Assembly: GCA_902785105.1 (NCBI GenBank)
Contig: CACZXF010000002.1
Span: forward strand, 1 to 64,000
Reading direction: 5' to 3'
Length of the DNA stretch: 64,000 nucleotides
DNA from: an uncultured Eubacteriales bacterium
Lineage (GTDB): Bacteria; Bacillota; Clostridia; Christensenellales; Aristaeellaceae
Part shown: one piece after another, positions 27,543 through 36,743 of the stretch
Layout: each line of letters begins with the position of its first letter
Numbering within the stretch: the stretch's first letter is position 1
The notes under the pieces: generated by a model
What the model was told of the DNA's origin: nothing
Database searches by the model: none
Seen by the model: only the letters and a program-made list of their open reading frames with translations
Program-made: the position numbers and the translations under genes

Positions 27543-28031
27543 TTACAGTTCTTCCTCCGGCGGATTGTCCGCCTCGGCCTTGAGGATGTCCTCGGGGGTG
27601 TTGGCCTCCATCAGGGCGTCCAGCAGCGGCTCGTTGGTGAAGATCTGCATGAGCTGCTGCATGTTGTCCAGATGCTCGTTGGGGTCCTTGGCGGCCAGGG
27701 TGAAGAACAGGCGGGCGATCTTGTCCTCGCCGTCCTCGTCCTTGCCAAAGTCCACGTCCTCCTTGACACGCATGAAACCGACCGCGGTCTTGTTGGCGCC
27801 CTCAGCGCCCTCCTGGGAATGCGGCATGGCCACATAGTGCTCAAACACCACATAGGGGCCGTACTTCTCGATGCAGTCCACGATCTGCTGGTAGTAGTTG
27901 TCGGACACGTAGCCGGTCGCGGCCAGGGATTCGCAGCTGAGCTTCACAGCCTCCTGCCAGTTGGACACGGAGTCCACGAACTTGTAGTGACCGCGCTCGA
28001 CGATTTTCTGAAGGATGGTCTTTTCAGCCAT
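27543..28031 (-). CDS. ulaC: PTS IIA component, ascorbate (UlaC) type
   Basis: Mannitol/fructose-fold IIA protein, 162 residues, that takes phosphate from HPr-His and hands it to IIB-Cys. The active histidine is in VAMPHSQEG (His71), and the PTS EIIA type-2 pattern around it (YVVFEHYVAMPHS) is clear. The start at 28031 has AGGAGG with 6-nt spacing; the longer open frame is not needed. The C-terminal tail is strongly acidic (PPEEEL). It follows ulaG by 17 nt. Confidence 0.92.
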   Translation of the reverse strand: MAEKTILQKIVERGHYKFVDSVSNWQEAVKLSCESLAATGYVSDNYYQQIVDCIEKYGPYVVFEHYVAMPHSQEGAEGANKTAVGFMRVKEDVDFGKDEDGEDKIARLFFTLAAKDPNEHLDNMQQLMQIFTNEPLLDALMEANTPEDILKAEADNPPEEEL

Positions 28032-28048
28032 GATTTGCCTCCTGTTGC

Positions 28049-29152
28049 TTACAGGCAGGAGCGGAACGGGATGTTCTGCGGATGCTCGAAGCAATCCTCG
28101 AAGCCGCGCCTGTGGTGATAGTAGATCTTGTCCTTGTCCTGGGGATAGACGTACTTGCCGCCCACCTGCCAGAAGAAGGGATGGAACTTGTACTCATTGC
28201 GATCCTTCTTGAAATCGTAGAGCAGCTTGATCTCCTCGCAGTCGGCCTGGAAGTTGGTCCAGACGTCCCAGTGGATCGGCACAACTACCTTGCAGCGCAG
28301 GTTCTCGGCCATGCGCAGCACGTCCACGGAGGTCATCTTGTCCTGCATACCGATGGGGTTCTCGCCGAAGGAGCCGAAGGCCACGTCGATGTCGTAGTCT
28401 TTGCCGTGCTTGGCGAAGTAGATGGAGAAGTGGCTGTCGCCGGAATGGTAGATGTTGCCGCCGGGGGTCTTGACCAGGTAGTTGACGGCCTTCTCGTCCA
28501 TGTCGGTGGGGCACTTGCCGGTCAGCTCCTCGCGGTCGGGGCCGGTGGAGTCGGTGGTGACGATGCAGGTGCGGTCGAAGCTGTCCAGACACACGATCTC
28601 GATGTCCTTGATCTTGATGATGTCGCCGGGCTTGACGATCTTGCAGCGCTCGGCGGGCACGCCCCACTTGATCCAGGTCTCAACGGATTTCAGCGGGCCG
28701 ATGAAGGGCACGGGGATCTCTTTGCCGTTCTCGTCGGTGGTGGTCATGCCGCTCTGGAGCACGTGGGCTGCCCACTCGGCGGACATGTGGTCCTGGTGAT
28801 AGTGGGTCGCCAGCACAGCGTCCACCTGCTTGAAGGCGAAGGGATCGATCACGAAGGGCACGTTGCGCAGGTTCGGCTGCATCAGCCGGCCGCCGCACAT
28901 GTTCGCCATCTGATGGCCCACCTTCATCTTGTTGTCGCCGTGGGTGCGCTTGCCGTTGCCGCACCACAGGTCGATGGTGATGTTCGCGCCGCCGGGGGTC
29001 TTGAACCAGATGCCCGTGCAGCCCAGCCACCACATCGCCACGTTGCCGGGGGCCACGACCTCATTCTCGATGTCCTCGACCAGCCAGGTGCCCCACTCGG
29101 GGAAGGTGGACATAATCCACTTTTCACGGGTCATTTCGGATACCTTACTCAA
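28049..29152 (-). CDS. ulaG: L-ascorbate-6-phosphate lactonase
   Basis: Hydrolyses L-ascorbate-6-phosphate to 3-keto-L-gulonate-6-phosphate in the cytosol. A 367-residue metallo-beta-lactamase fold protein with the metal motif THYHQDH near residue 117 and PIHWD near the C-terminal part. The N-terminus [23 protein letters not shown] closely resembles known UlaG proteins. That supports the TTG start at 29152, which has AAGGAAGGA upstream; the ATG six codons later would truncate the conserved start. It is the first gene of the minus-strand ula run and is transcribed from the promoter at 29205-29233. Confidence 0.95.
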   Translation of the reverse strand: MSKVSEMTREKWIMSTFPEWGTWLVEDIENEVVAPGNVAMWWLGCTGIWFKTPGGANITIDLWCGNGKRTHGDNKMKVGHQMANMCGGRLMQPNLRNVPFVIDPFAFKQVDAVLATHYHQDHMSAEWAAHVLQSGMTTTDENGKEIPVPFIGPLKSVETWIKWGVPAERCKIVKPGDIIKIKDIEIVCLDSFDRTCIVTTDSTGPDREELTGKCPTDMDEKAVNYLVKTPGGNIYHSGDSHFSIYFAKHGKDYDIDVAFGSFGENPIGMQDKMTSVDVLRMAENLRCKVVVPIHWDVWTNFQADCEEIKLLYDFKKDRNEYKFHPFFWQVGGKYVYPQDKDKIYYHHRRGFEDCFEHPQNIPFRSCL

Positions 29153-29204
29153 CCTAAATCCTTCCTTTCATGTTAAAATGTTCGTTTCCAACCTTTGCGT
29201 ATTT

Positions 29205-29233
29205 ATTATATGATAATTTGCGCCGAATTTCAA
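29205..29233 (-). promoter_or_regulatory. Promoter of ulaG-ulaC-ulaA-ulaB
   Basis: Minus strand TTGAAA, 17 bp, TATAAT; start codon about 50 bases downstream. Confidence 0.85.
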
Positions 29234-29239
29234 GGGAAA

Positions 29240-29438
29240 GTTTATGTTCATTTTATCGTTTTATGTTTGTTTTAACACAAATAAGGTGAAAAACGTGCGT
29301 TTAATAGAACTTTAACCTGTCTAAAACGCCCTTTATGTGTGTCAATTCCAGTGATTATATGTTGTTTCTGTCAAAATAATGTTGTTTTCAACTGTGCGCT
29401 TTGACGGGAAAATAAAAAACCCGGCGCGCCGCAATCTA
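29240..29438. promoter_or_regulatory. AT-rich divergent control region of the ula genes
   Basis: Between the two divergent ula promoters lies about 200 bp of AT-rich DNA. TTTATGTT occurs twice, 19 bases apart (29241 and 29260). Related TTATATGTTG/TAATGTTG strings near 29355-29388 could be repressor operators. No protein-coding signal is seen here. Confidence 0.45.
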
Positions 29439-29467
29439 TTGCAAATTGACGAAAAATCGTATATAAT
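29439..29467 (+). promoter_or_regulatory. Promoter of ulaE
   Basis: TTGCAA at 29439-29444, 17 bp, TATAAT at 29462-29467. Confidence 0.85.
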
Positions 29468-29545
29468 CAGGTAAAGCCCCAATGTGGAGAAAAATGTTTC
29501 TTACCTTTGCAAAAAAGAGCATTTACAATAACGGGGGAGCATCAT

Positions 29546-30400
29546 ATGAAGAAATATGCCATCGGCCTCTACGAAAAGGCGATGCCGCCGACGCTGACCT
29601 GGCGGGAGAAGCTGGAATTTGCCAAGAGCGCGGGCTACGACTTCGTGGAGATCAGCATTGACGAGAAGGACGAGAAGCTGGCCCGGCTGGACTGGACCGC
29701 CGACGAGCGCCTGGAGCTGGTCAAAACCATGAAGGAGGTGGGCCTGCCCATCCGCAGCATGTGCCTGTCCGGGCATCGCAAGTATCCCTTCGGCGCGTCC
29801 GACCCGGCCATCCGCGCGCGGAGCATGGAGATCATGGAGAAGGCCATCATCCTCGCTGATGATTTGGGTATCCGCATCATCCAGCTGGCGGGCTATGACG
29901 TGTATTATGAGGAAGGCACCGCCGAATCCAAAGCGCTGTTCCTTGAGAATTTGAAGAAGGCTACCGAGATGGCCGCCGTCCGGGGCATCGTGATGGGCTT
30001 TGAGACCATGGAGACCGACTTCATGAACACCGTCTGGAAGTCCATGTACTATGTGGACGCGGTGGGCAGCCCCTATCTGGGCGTCTATCCCGATTCCGGC
30101 AACCTGACCAACGCGGCCAAGTCCTCCGGCGGCAATGTGCTGGACGACCTGTATTCCGGCCGGGGCCACATCGTCGCCCTCCATCTCAAGGAGACCATCC
30201 CCGGCGTGTTCCGCGAGGTGCCGTTCCTCACCGGTCATGTGGATTTCAACGCCGTCATCGAAAAGGCCTGGGACCTGGGCATCCGCCGCTTCGTCACCGA
30301 AATGTGGTACGTCGGCAACGACGACACCTGGGCCGACGACATCCGATTTGCCTGCAAGAGCATGTCGGACATCATCAACGCGCAGATCACGCACGAGTAA
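29546..30400 (+). CDS. ulaE: L-xylulose/L-ribulose-5-phosphate 3-epimerase
   Basis: Epimerises L-xylulose-5-phosphate to L-ribulose-5-phosphate in the ascorbate pathway. A 284-residue TIM-barrel of the UlaE/SgbU family, with YAIGLYEKAMPP at the N-terminus, the YDFVEISIDE and SMCLSGHRKYPFGS-like stretch, IQLAGYDVYYE, and metal-site regions GFETMET and VALHLKET...PGVF. GGGGGAG lies 5 nt before ATG 29546. It is transcribed divergently from ulaG. The downstream genes on the plus strand (unknown protein, ulaF, YcxB-like) continue the cluster, although a repeat-filled gap follows. Confidence 0.94.
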   Translation: MKKYAIGLYEKAMPPTLTWREKLEFAKSAGYDFVEISIDEKDEKLARLDWTADERLELVKTMKEVGLPIRSMCLSGHRKYPFGASDPAIRARSMEIMEKAIILADDLGIRIIQLAGYDVYYEEGTAESKALFLENLKKATEMAAVRGIVMGFETMETDFMNTVWKSMYYVDAVGSPYLGVYPDSGNLTNAAKSSGGNVLDDLYSGRGHIVALHLKETIPGVFREVPFLTGHVDFNAVIEKAWDLGIRRFVTEMWYVGNDDTWADDIRFACKSMSDIINAQITHE

Positions 30401-30462
30401 AGTAACAGTGTGGAGTTGGGAGTGGCAAGTGGGGAGTTGAGGATCAAATCCGACACTACCCC

Positions 30463-30487
30463 TGTAGGGGCGGCGTTTCGCCGCCCG
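30463..30487. repeat. Single arm of the GTAGGGGCGGCG repeat
   Basis: TGTAGGGGCGGCGTTTCGCCGCCC occurs here without its inverted partner. It lies between a GGAGTTGGGAGTGGC-like half repeat (30411 on) and a complete ACCTCATCC element (30526), suggesting nested or sequential insertions. Confidence 0.7.
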
Positions 30488-30525
30488 TCCTGCCCGCTAT
30501 GGCGTACACCAACCGGCGGGTATCC

Positions 30526-30643
30526 ACCTCATCCGGTGCTTCGCGCCACCTTCCCCTCGAGGGGAAGGCTTTTGGCTCCTTCGTTCCCAACCCCTTGCCT
30601 TCCCCTTGAGGGGAAGGTGCCCCGTGAGGGGCGGATGAGGTGG
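30526..30643. repeat. Multi-hairpin palindrome, ACCTCATCCG type
   Basis: Near-identical to the copy at 27381-27500: ACCTCATCCGG...GCGCCACCTTCCCCT...AGGGGAAGG..., mirrored to CGGATGAGGTGG. It lies in the gap between ulaE and the unknown gene at 30712. Confidence 0.88.
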
Positions 30644-30711
30644 CTTGGAACGATGCGCCGATACTATGGTATAAAGTACAGGCCGCTCATCGCGGCGGAA
30701 AGGATACAGCT

Positions 30712-31770
30712 TTGAAAGTCGAGAAGAAGGTTATATCGAATCTGAACAAGTGCTACGCCATGTCCGAGCTGATGTGGGAGGGCAAGCACTGTTTCCTGGT
30801 GGCGGCGGAGAAGCACGACCCCTGCCACGTGTTCGCCGAGGACGGCACCCAGATCGACACCGTGTGGACCGAGCCCGGCGGCGTCATGACCATGACCCCC
30901 GTGCCCGGCACAGAGGGCCAGTTCCTGGCGACCCATCAGTTCTATTCCCCCAATGATTCCGCCAACGCCAAGATCGTCATCGCCACCGCCAAGGGCAAGG
31001 GCAACTGGGAGATCCGCACGCTCTGCGAGGCCCCCTTCGTCCACCGCTTCGGCATCCTCAACAGAAATGGCGTCAACTACCTGCTGGTCTGCTGCCTGAA
31101 GTCTGACCATGAGTACAAGAACGACTGGCGCTTCCCCGGCGCGTGCTACGCCTCCGTGCTGCCCAAGGACCTGAGCGTGTTCAACGAGGACCATCAGCTC
31201 ACCCTGGAGCCCATCATGGACGACATGCTCCAGAACCACGGCTATTCCATGATCCACATCGACGGCTACGACGCGGGCGTCGTGGGCTGCGAGCAGGGCA
31301 CCTTCCTGTTCCGTCCCCCCGTCGCGCCCGGCCGGGACTGGGAGATCGAGCACCTCTGCGCCGTTCCCGCCAGCGACTCCGTGCTCATCGACTTCGACGG
31401 CGACGGCAAGCTGGAGCTGGGCACCATCAGCCCCTTCCACGGCAACAGCCTGACCATCTACCATCTGGACGAGTTCGGCAACTACGTCCCCTGCTGGAAG
31501 TATCCCGTCCCCGAGAAGGAGACCGAGATGCTCCACGCCACCTGGGCCGGCACCCTGCTGGGCAAGCCCGCCTGGTGCGTCGGCTGGCGCAAGGGCACCA
31601 AGAACACCATCGCCATCACCTTCGAGAACGGCGCCTATAAGACCGAGTTCATCGACCAGAACACCGGCTGCGCCAACCTGATGCACTTCGTCAACGCCGC
31701 CGGCCAGGACATCCTCGTGGGCACCAACCGCGAGATCGATGAGGTGGCGTATTACACGATCACCGAATAA
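30712..31770 (+). CDS. Unrecognised protein of the ascorbate cluster
   Basis: A 352-residue cytosolic protein (no signal peptide, no membrane segment) that I cannot assign. A TTG at 30712 has GGAAAGG 8 nt upstream and is the likely start. The sequence is rich in short beta-strand-like repeats. One of them, LIDFDGDGKLELGTIS, resembles the calcium-binding FG-GAP/VCBS loops of beta-propellers; others are HVFAEDGTQIDTVW and LPKDLSVFNEDHQL. It sits between ulaE and ulaF, where other ascorbate operons keep ulaD (3-keto-L-gulonate-6-phosphate decarboxylase), which is missing here. It shows no resemblance to the UlaD TIM barrel. A propeller-like sugar sensor or enzyme is possible. Confidence 0.7.
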   Translation: MKVEKKVISNLNKCYAMSELMWEGKHCFLVAAEKHDPCHVFAEDGTQIDTVWTEPGGVMTMTPVPGTEGQFLATHQFYSPNDSANAKIVIATAKGKGNWEIRTLCEAPFVHRFGILNRNGVNYLLVCCLKSDHEYKNDWRFPGACYASVLPKDLSVFNEDHQLTLEPIMDDMLQNHGYSMIHIDGYDAGVVGCEQGTFLFRPPVAPGRDWEIEHLCAVPASDSVLIDFDGDGKLELGTISPFHGNSLTIYHLDEFGNYVPCWKYPVPEKETEMLHATWAGTLLGKPAWCVGWRKGTKNTIAITFENGAYKTEFIDQNTGCANLMHFVNAAGQDILVGTNREIDEVAYYTITE

Positions 31771-31772
31771 AT

Positions 31773-31871
31773 TCGGTAATGGGGAATGGAAAATGGGGAA
31801 TGGGGAATGAATAGTGCTCCACGTTCTGACGTTCCTCCACTATTTATTCCCCATTCCCAATTCCCCATTCG
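31773..31871. repeat. Palindrome, GGGGAATGG type
   Basis: GGTAATGGGGAATGG...GGGGAATGAATAGTG is mirrored by CACTATTTATTCCCCATTCCC. It occupies the gap before ulaF. Confidence 0.8.
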
Positions 31872-31930
31872 GAACGCAAATAAGATTCGCATGAACCGCC
31901 TAACAACGATATTAAAAGGAGGTTATTGAA

Positions 31931-32632
31931 ATGCTTGAAGCATTGAAGCAGAAGGTCTATGAGGCCAATATGGAGCTGCCCCGCCGCAATCTGGTCACCT
32001 ACACCTGGGGCAACGTGTCCGGCATCGACCGTGAGAAGGGCCTGTTCGTCATCAAGCCCTCCGGCGTGGAGTACGACGAGCTGAAGCCCGAGGACCTGGT
32101 GGTGGTCGATCTGAAGGGCAACAAGGTCGAAGGCGACCTGAACCCCTCCTCCGACACCCTGACCCACATGGTGCTGTATAACGCCTTCCCCCAGCTGGGC
32201 GGCATCGTCCACACCCACAGCCCCTACGCGGTGGCCTGGGCCCAGGCCGGCCTGGACATCCCCTGCTACGGCACCACCCACGCGGACTACTTCTACGGCC
32301 CCATCCCCTGCGCCCGTCATCTGACCCAGGAGGAGCTGGACGCCGGCTATGAGCTGAACACCGGCAACACCATCGTGGAGTGCTTCAAGACCCGCGGCAT
32401 CGACCCCGTGGCCGTGCCCGCCGTCATCTGCCACAGCCATGGCCCCTTCACCTGGGGCAAGGACGCCGCCGACGCCGTGTACCACGCCGTGGTGCTGGAG
32501 GAGGTCGCCAAGATGGCCATCTTCACCCGCCAGGTCTACGCCGCCGCCGCGCCCGCGCCGCAGCGTATCCAGGACAAGCACTACATGCGCAAGCACGGCC
32601 CCAACGCCTACTACGGCCAGGCCAAGAAGTAA
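31931..32632 (+). CDS. ulaF: L-ribulose-5-phosphate 4-epimerase
   Basis: Converts L-ribulose-5-phosphate to D-xylulose-5-phosphate, the last step of ascorbate catabolism before the pentose phosphate pathway. A 233-residue class II aldolase-fold enzyme with TWGNVSGID, IKPSGVEYDEL, the zinc histidines in HTHSPYA and HSHGPF, and YGTTHADYF. A strong AAAGGAGG site precedes the ATG. It could also be an AraD-type epimerase, since the families are nearly identical; the cluster context favours UlaF. Confidence 0.94.
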   Translation: MLEALKQKVYEANMELPRRNLVTYTWGNVSGIDREKGLFVIKPSGVEYDELKPEDLVVVDLKGNKVEGDLNPSSDTLTHMVLYNAFPQLGGIVHTHSPYAVAWAQAGLDIPCYGTTHADYFYGPIPCARHLTQEELDAGYELNTGNTIVECFKTRGIDPVAVPAVICHSHGPFTWGKDAADAVYHAVVLEEVAKMAIFTRQVYAAAAPAPQRIQDKHYMRKHGPNAYYGQAKK

Positions 32633-33190
32633 ATGAGCGAGACCGGCGGCCTGTTCAACGCCGCGTTCATCTACACCGAAGAGGTGCTGAAGGACTTCGA
32701 GAAGCTCTATATCGAGAAGAAGGAAATGTCCCCGGCGGCCCGGATCATACTGGGCCTGATGGGGGGCGCGGGCGCGATTTACTTCGGCTATATGATCTAT
32801 AAGGAAGGAGCCCAGCTCACCCGCATCGGCTATCTGATGATCTGCTCCATCATGCTGGTGCTGGCCCTGTCGCGAAACAGCAAGCGCCCTGATGAGACCA
32901 TTGCCAAGTACCGCAAATACTACCTTGACCGCCACGCCACCGTCAAGGTGGACGAGGAGGGCATCGAGCTCAAGATCGAGGGCCAGAAGAACTATGCCCG
33001 GAGCAAGTTCCGAGAAATCTACGGCCTCTTCGACACCGACCGCTGCCTCTACTGCGTCATCAAGGGCAAGGCGTATTACATCATCCCCCGGGATGGCGTC
33101 GCCGACGGCAAGGCCGACGAGCTGAAAAAGTACCTCGAAAAGAAGTGCTCCAAGCGCTTCCAGCACTATGCGCTGGATAAGCAGGCGTGA
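32633..33190 (+). CDS. YcxB-like membrane protein
   Basis: A 185-residue protein starting directly after the ulaF stop. Two hydrophobic segments (about residues 35-55 and 60-80) separate a short N-terminal region from a cytosolic C-terminal domain. That domain reads VKVDEEGIELKIEGQKNYARSKFREIYGLFDTDRCLYCVI...AYYIIPRDG. The layout matches the YcxB-like family (two membrane helices plus a small beta-rich domain), whose function is unknown. It is probably co-transcribed with ulaF, but I see no mechanistic link to ascorbate. Confidence 0.75.
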   Translation: MSETGGLFNAAFIYTEEVLKDFEKLYIEKKEMSPAARIILGLMGGAGAIYFGYMIYKEGAQLTRIGYLMICSIMLVLALSRNSKRPDETIAKYRKYYLDRHATVKVDEEGIELKIEGQKNYARSKFREIYGLFDTDRCLYCVIKGKAYYIIPRDGVADGKADELKKYLEKKCSKRFQHYALDKQA

Positions 33191-33240
33191 GTATTCAGTT
33201 ACTTCGGCAAATTGGAATTTGTCGAGCTGTGCCGTTTCCC

Positions 33241-33391
33241 AAATGCCTTCCCCTCTGGGGAAGGTGCCCCGAAGGGGCGGATGAGGTCCTCGTCGTCAAA
33301 AGCTCCCAATTTGCAGAGCTTTAGGGGCTACGGGGGACCTCATCCGACCTCGCTTCGCTCGGCCACCTTCCCCAACGGGGGAAGGCTTTTG
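33241..33391. repeat. Palindrome of the ACCTCATCC family, arms in permuted order
   Basis: Here the GCCTTCCCC...GGGGAAGG hairpins are outermost and the GGATGAGGT/ACCTCATCC arms are innermost, the reverse of the other copies. Half-elements of about 50 nt thus occur in both convergent and divergent orientation. Confidence 0.8.
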
Positions 33392-33719
33392 GGGAACGCA
33401 TCTCCCCGAAAAATCCCCGTTTATCAGCAAAACCAAATCACAGCATCCTCTCCGAAACCGGACAGGGTGCTTTTTAGTGTTTCTGATAATGTGCAGTCAT
33501 AATATTAAAAAAATAAAAAATAAAGGATTTTTGGCGCTGACGTGGTATATATAAATTATATGATGAGTAGAGTGATTATTGGTAATCGTCAGATCATGTC
33601 TGCCGCTTGCCAACTATTACTTTATTGCGATATTTACAGGCATATTGCAGGAATTTACGCTTCAACCGGCGAATAATAGTGTATTCATCATTTACAGGCT
33701 CGCGGGCAAAGGGGACGTC
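33392..33719. other. Gap before dnaG
   Basis: An AT-rich stretch with ATCCCCGTTTATC (flank-repeat sequence) near 33413 and TATATATAAATTATATG near 33547-33563, which may hold the dnaG promoter. No -35/-10 pair of good quality and no gene could be supported. Confidence 0.4.
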
Positions 33720-35447
33720 ATGGACGCAAAATTTCAGGCATGGCTGGACGACTTGCGCAGCAACGTCAGTCTTGAAGAGGTCGTTTCCGAATACGTTCCC
33801 CTGAAGCAGAAAGGCCGACGCTTTTGGGGCTGTTGTCCGTTTCACAATGAAAAGACCGCCTCCTTCAGCGTGGACAGCGAGGCGCAGTTATACTACTGCT
33901 TCGGCTGCCACAAGGGCGGCACAGTCATCAACTTCGTGATGGAGATGGAACGGCTGGAGTTCATGGACGCGGTGCGCCTGCTGGCCGACCGCGCCCACAT
34001 GGAGGTCCCCGTCCGGAGTCGAACCGACCCGCAGGACGGCGTATCCCGGGATGAGCGCGAACGCATGTATGAAGCAAACCGACTGGCGGCCCGGTACTTT
34101 CACTCCCTCCTCTGGACGAGCGAAGGCGCCGAGGCGCTGAATTATCTCTACGGACGCGGACTCAACGACAAGGACATCCGCCGCTTCGGCCTCGGGGCCT
34201 CCCCCCGCGGCTGGGACGGCCTCTGCAAACACCTCCAGGAGCAGGGCTTCGAGCCTGAAATTCTGGAAAAGGCCGGTCTGGTGGTCAGGCGCGAAAAGGG
34301 CGTCTTTGACATGTTCCGGGGCCGCGCCATGTTCCCCATCATCAATCCCCAGGGCCGCGTGCTGGGCTTCGGCGGACGCGCCATGGGCGACGAGCAGCCG
34401 AAGTACCTCAACACCGCCGAGACCCCCATCTTCAACAAGCGGCGCAACCTCTACGCGCTGAACTACGCCTCCAAGGAGCGGGCGGTGGGTCATCTGGTGC
34501 TGGTGGAGGGCTACATGGACACCGTCTCCCTCCGCAAATACGGCGTGCAGGGCGTGGTGGCCACGCTGGGCACGGCGCTCACCGAGGAACAGGCGAAGCT
34601 GATGAAGCGCTACGCCCCCGAGATCTGGATCAGCTACGACGGCGACCCGCCCGGACAAAAGGCCGCGCTACGCGCCCTGGACATACTGGACGGGCAGGAG
34701 CTGGCCGCAAGGGTCATCGACTATCCCGGCAACATGGACCCCGATGACTTCGTGAAGGCCAACGGCCTCGCGGGCTTCGAGGCGCTGCCCCGGTACGATT
34801 CAACAAGCTACCGCCTCCTGCGCGCGAAGGACGGACTGAACCTGGACACCCAGGACGGCATGACCCAGTATGTGCTCAAAGCCTGCGCCATATTGAAGCG
34901 CGTCAAGAGTCCTGTGGAGCTGGAAAATCACCTTAGGCGGCTGGTCAACGAGACGGGCTACGACCGGGAGATATTGGTGCGCCAGATCGGCGTCAGTGCC
35001 CCCGCGCCAACCGAGGAACCCCGCCGCCCGCGCCGCCCGATGACGCCTGTCCTGGACGGAGAAATTCTGGCCGAACAGGCGCTCATTGCCATGCTGGCCC
35101 GGGGCCTCATCCCGGCGGACCTCGTCAAACCCTCCGACTTTTCGGATGAGGTGCGCTCCACATTGGCGGAAAAGCTCATCAGCGGGGAGAACGTCTCCTA
35201 CTGGGTGGAATCCCTGCCCGACGGCGACCAGCGCTCGAAAGCGCTTGAAGCGCTGAACTACCGCCCCCTGCCCGATAAGCAGGAGGACGCCCTGCGCATG
35301 GCGGAGGACTGCTTGAACACCATTCATCACAACCGCGCGGAGAGCCGCAAGGACGAGATTTCCCGTCAGATTAATTCAGCCTCCCGCGATGAAAAAATTG
35401 CGATGTATCAACAAATCATGGCACTGAATGAGGATAAAAACGACTGA
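33720..35447 (+). CDS. dnaG: DNA primase
   Basis: Synthesises RNA primers at the replication fork. It is 575 residues. The N-terminal CHC2 zinc domain shows ligands C39, H42, C60 and C63 ([12 protein letters not shown]...[10 protein letters not shown]). It is followed by the RNA-polymerase core domain with [16 protein letters not shown] and the TOPRIM region [11 protein letters not shown] and [16 protein letters not shown]. The C-terminal DnaB-interaction part is short. The frame opens at 33579, but ATG 33720 has AAAGGGG and yields the family start. rpoD follows after 23 nt, the classic macromolecular-synthesis pairing. Confidence 0.96.
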   Translation: MDAKFQAWLDDLRSNVSLEEVVSEYVPLKQKGRRFWGCCPFHNEKTASFSVDSEAQLYYCFGCHKGGTVINFVMEMERLEFMDAVRLLADRAHMEVPVRSRTDPQDGVSRDERERMYEANRLAARYFHSLLWTSEGAEALNYLYGRGLNDKDIRRFGLGASPRGWDGLCKHLQEQGFEPEILEKAGLVVRREKGVFDMFRGRAMFPIINPQGRVLGFGGRAMGDEQPKYLNTAETPIFNKRRNLYALNYASKERAVGHLVLVEGYMDTVSLRKYGVQGVVATLGTALTEEQAKLMKRYAPEIWISYDGDPPGQKAALRALDILDGQELAARVIDYPGNMDPDDFVKANGLAGFEALPRYDSTSYRLLRAKDGLNLDTQDGMTQYVLKACAILKRVKSPVELENHLRRLVNETGYDREILVRQIGVSAPAPTEEPRRPRRPMTPVLDGEILAEQALIAMLARGLIPADLVKPSDFSDEVRSTLAEKLISGENVSYWVESLPDGDQRSKALEALNYRPLPDKQEDALRMAEDCLNTIHHNRAESRKDEISRQINSASRDEKIAMYQQIMALNEDKND

Positions 35448-35470
35448 CCGGTCGAAAGGAGTGGCCTAAT

Positions 35471-36565
35471 TTGAGCAAGACCAATGCGAATCAGGAAGCG
35501 ATGATGGCTCGTGTGCGCGAGCTGATTGAGACCGGTAAGAGCAAGGGCGTACTGACCTACAAGGAAATTATAGAATTACTGGGGGATATCGAGCTGTCCC
35601 CGGAGCAGTTTGACCGCATACTGGACACCCTCTCCGGCCTCAACATCGAGGTCATGAAGGACGAGGCCATCCCGGAGCCGGAGCTGCTGAACGAGGTCGA
35701 AGAGGAAGAGATCGACCTCTCCGTGCCCGAGGGCATCTCCATCGACGACCCGGTCCGCATGTATTTAAAGGAGATCGGCAAGGTGCCACTGCTGACCGCC
35801 GACGAGGAGATCGAGCTGGCCAAGCGCATTGAGGCCGGCGACCCCGAGGCGAAACACCGCCTCTGCGAAGCGAACCTCAGGCTGGTGGTCTCCATCGCCA
35901 AGCGCTATGTGGGCCGCGGCATGTTGTTCCTGGACCTGATCCAGGAGGGCAACCTGGGCCTCATCAAGGCGGTGGAAAAGTTCGACTACAACAAGGGCTA
36001 TAAATTCTCCACCTATGCCACCTGGTGGATACGGCAGGCCATCACCCGCGCCATCGCGGACCAGGCCCGCACCATCCGCATCCCCGTCCACATGGTGGAG
36101 ACCATCAACAAGCTGATCCGCGTCTCCCGCCAGCTTTTGCAGGAGTATGGCCGCGAGCCGCTGCCCGAGGAGATCGCCGCCGAGATGGGCATCCCCGAGG
36201 ACAAGGTCCGGGAGATCATCAAGATCGCCCAGGAGCCCGTCTCCCTGGAGACCCCCATCGGCGAGGAGGAGGACAGCCACCTGGGCGACTTCATCCCCGA
36301 TGACGACGCCCCCGCCCCCGCCGAAGCCGCCGCGTTCACCATGCTCAAGGAGCAGCTCATGAGCGTGCTTTCCACACTGACGCCCCGCGAGGAAATGGTC
36401 CTCAAGCTCCGCTTCGGCCTGGAGGACGGCCGCGCCCGCACCCTCGAGGAGGTGGGCAAGGAGTTCAAGGTCACCCGCGAACGCATCCGCCAGATTGAAG
36501 CCAAGGCCCTCCGCAAGCTCCGCCACCCCAGCCGCTCCCGCAAGCTGAAGGATTCCATTGATTGA
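35471..36565 (+). CDS. rpoD: Primary sigma factor RpoD/SigA
   Basis: Directs RNA polymerase to housekeeping promoters. The 364-residue product has a short region 1.1, region 1.2 ([17 protein letters not shown]), region 2 ([24 protein letters not shown]), region 3 and region 4 ([41 protein letters not shown]). It has a TTG start at 35471 with AAGGAG upstream. Its presence matches the many TTGACA/TATAAT-like promoters in the window. A palindrome fills the gap after the stop, before trmK. Confidence 0.97.
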   Translation: MSKTNANQEAMMARVRELIETGKSKGVLTYKEIIELLGDIELSPEQFDRILDTLSGLNIEVMKDEAIPEPELLNEVEEEEIDLSVPEGISIDDPVRMYLKEIGKVPLLTADEEIELAKRIEAGDPEAKHRLCEANLRLVVSIAKRYVGRGMLFLDLIQEGNLGLIKAVEKFDYNKGYKFSTYATWWIRQAITRAIADQARTIRIPVHMVETINKLIRVSRQLLQEYGREPLPEEIAAEMGIPEDKVREIIKIAQEPVSLETPIGEEEDSHLGDFIPDDDAPAPAEAAAFTMLKEQLMSVLSTLTPREEMVLKLRFGLEDGRARTLEEVGKEFKVTRERIRQIEAKALRKLRHPSRSRKLKDSID

Positions 36566-36603
36566 GGACGGCGGTTCGGGCTATTTCGACAAATTGGAAT
36601 TTA

Positions 36604-36712
36604 TTGGATAATTCATAATTCATAATGCGTAATTCGTAATTATGAGAATGCTGAAACAATAGCTATTTTCCAATTATGCATTATGCATTATGAATTATGA
36701 ATTACGCATTAC
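36604..36712. repeat. Palindrome, ATTCATAATGCGTAATT type
   Basis: ATAATTCATAATTCATAATG...TAATTATG is mirrored by CAATTATGCATTATG...ATTATGAATTACGC. It is flanked by CAAATTGGAATTTAT (36587) and ATAAATCCCTGTTTAT (36717), the same flanks seen around other palindromes. Confidence 0.82.
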
Positions 36713-36743
36713 CCCGATAAATCCCTGTTTATAACTACGACTG

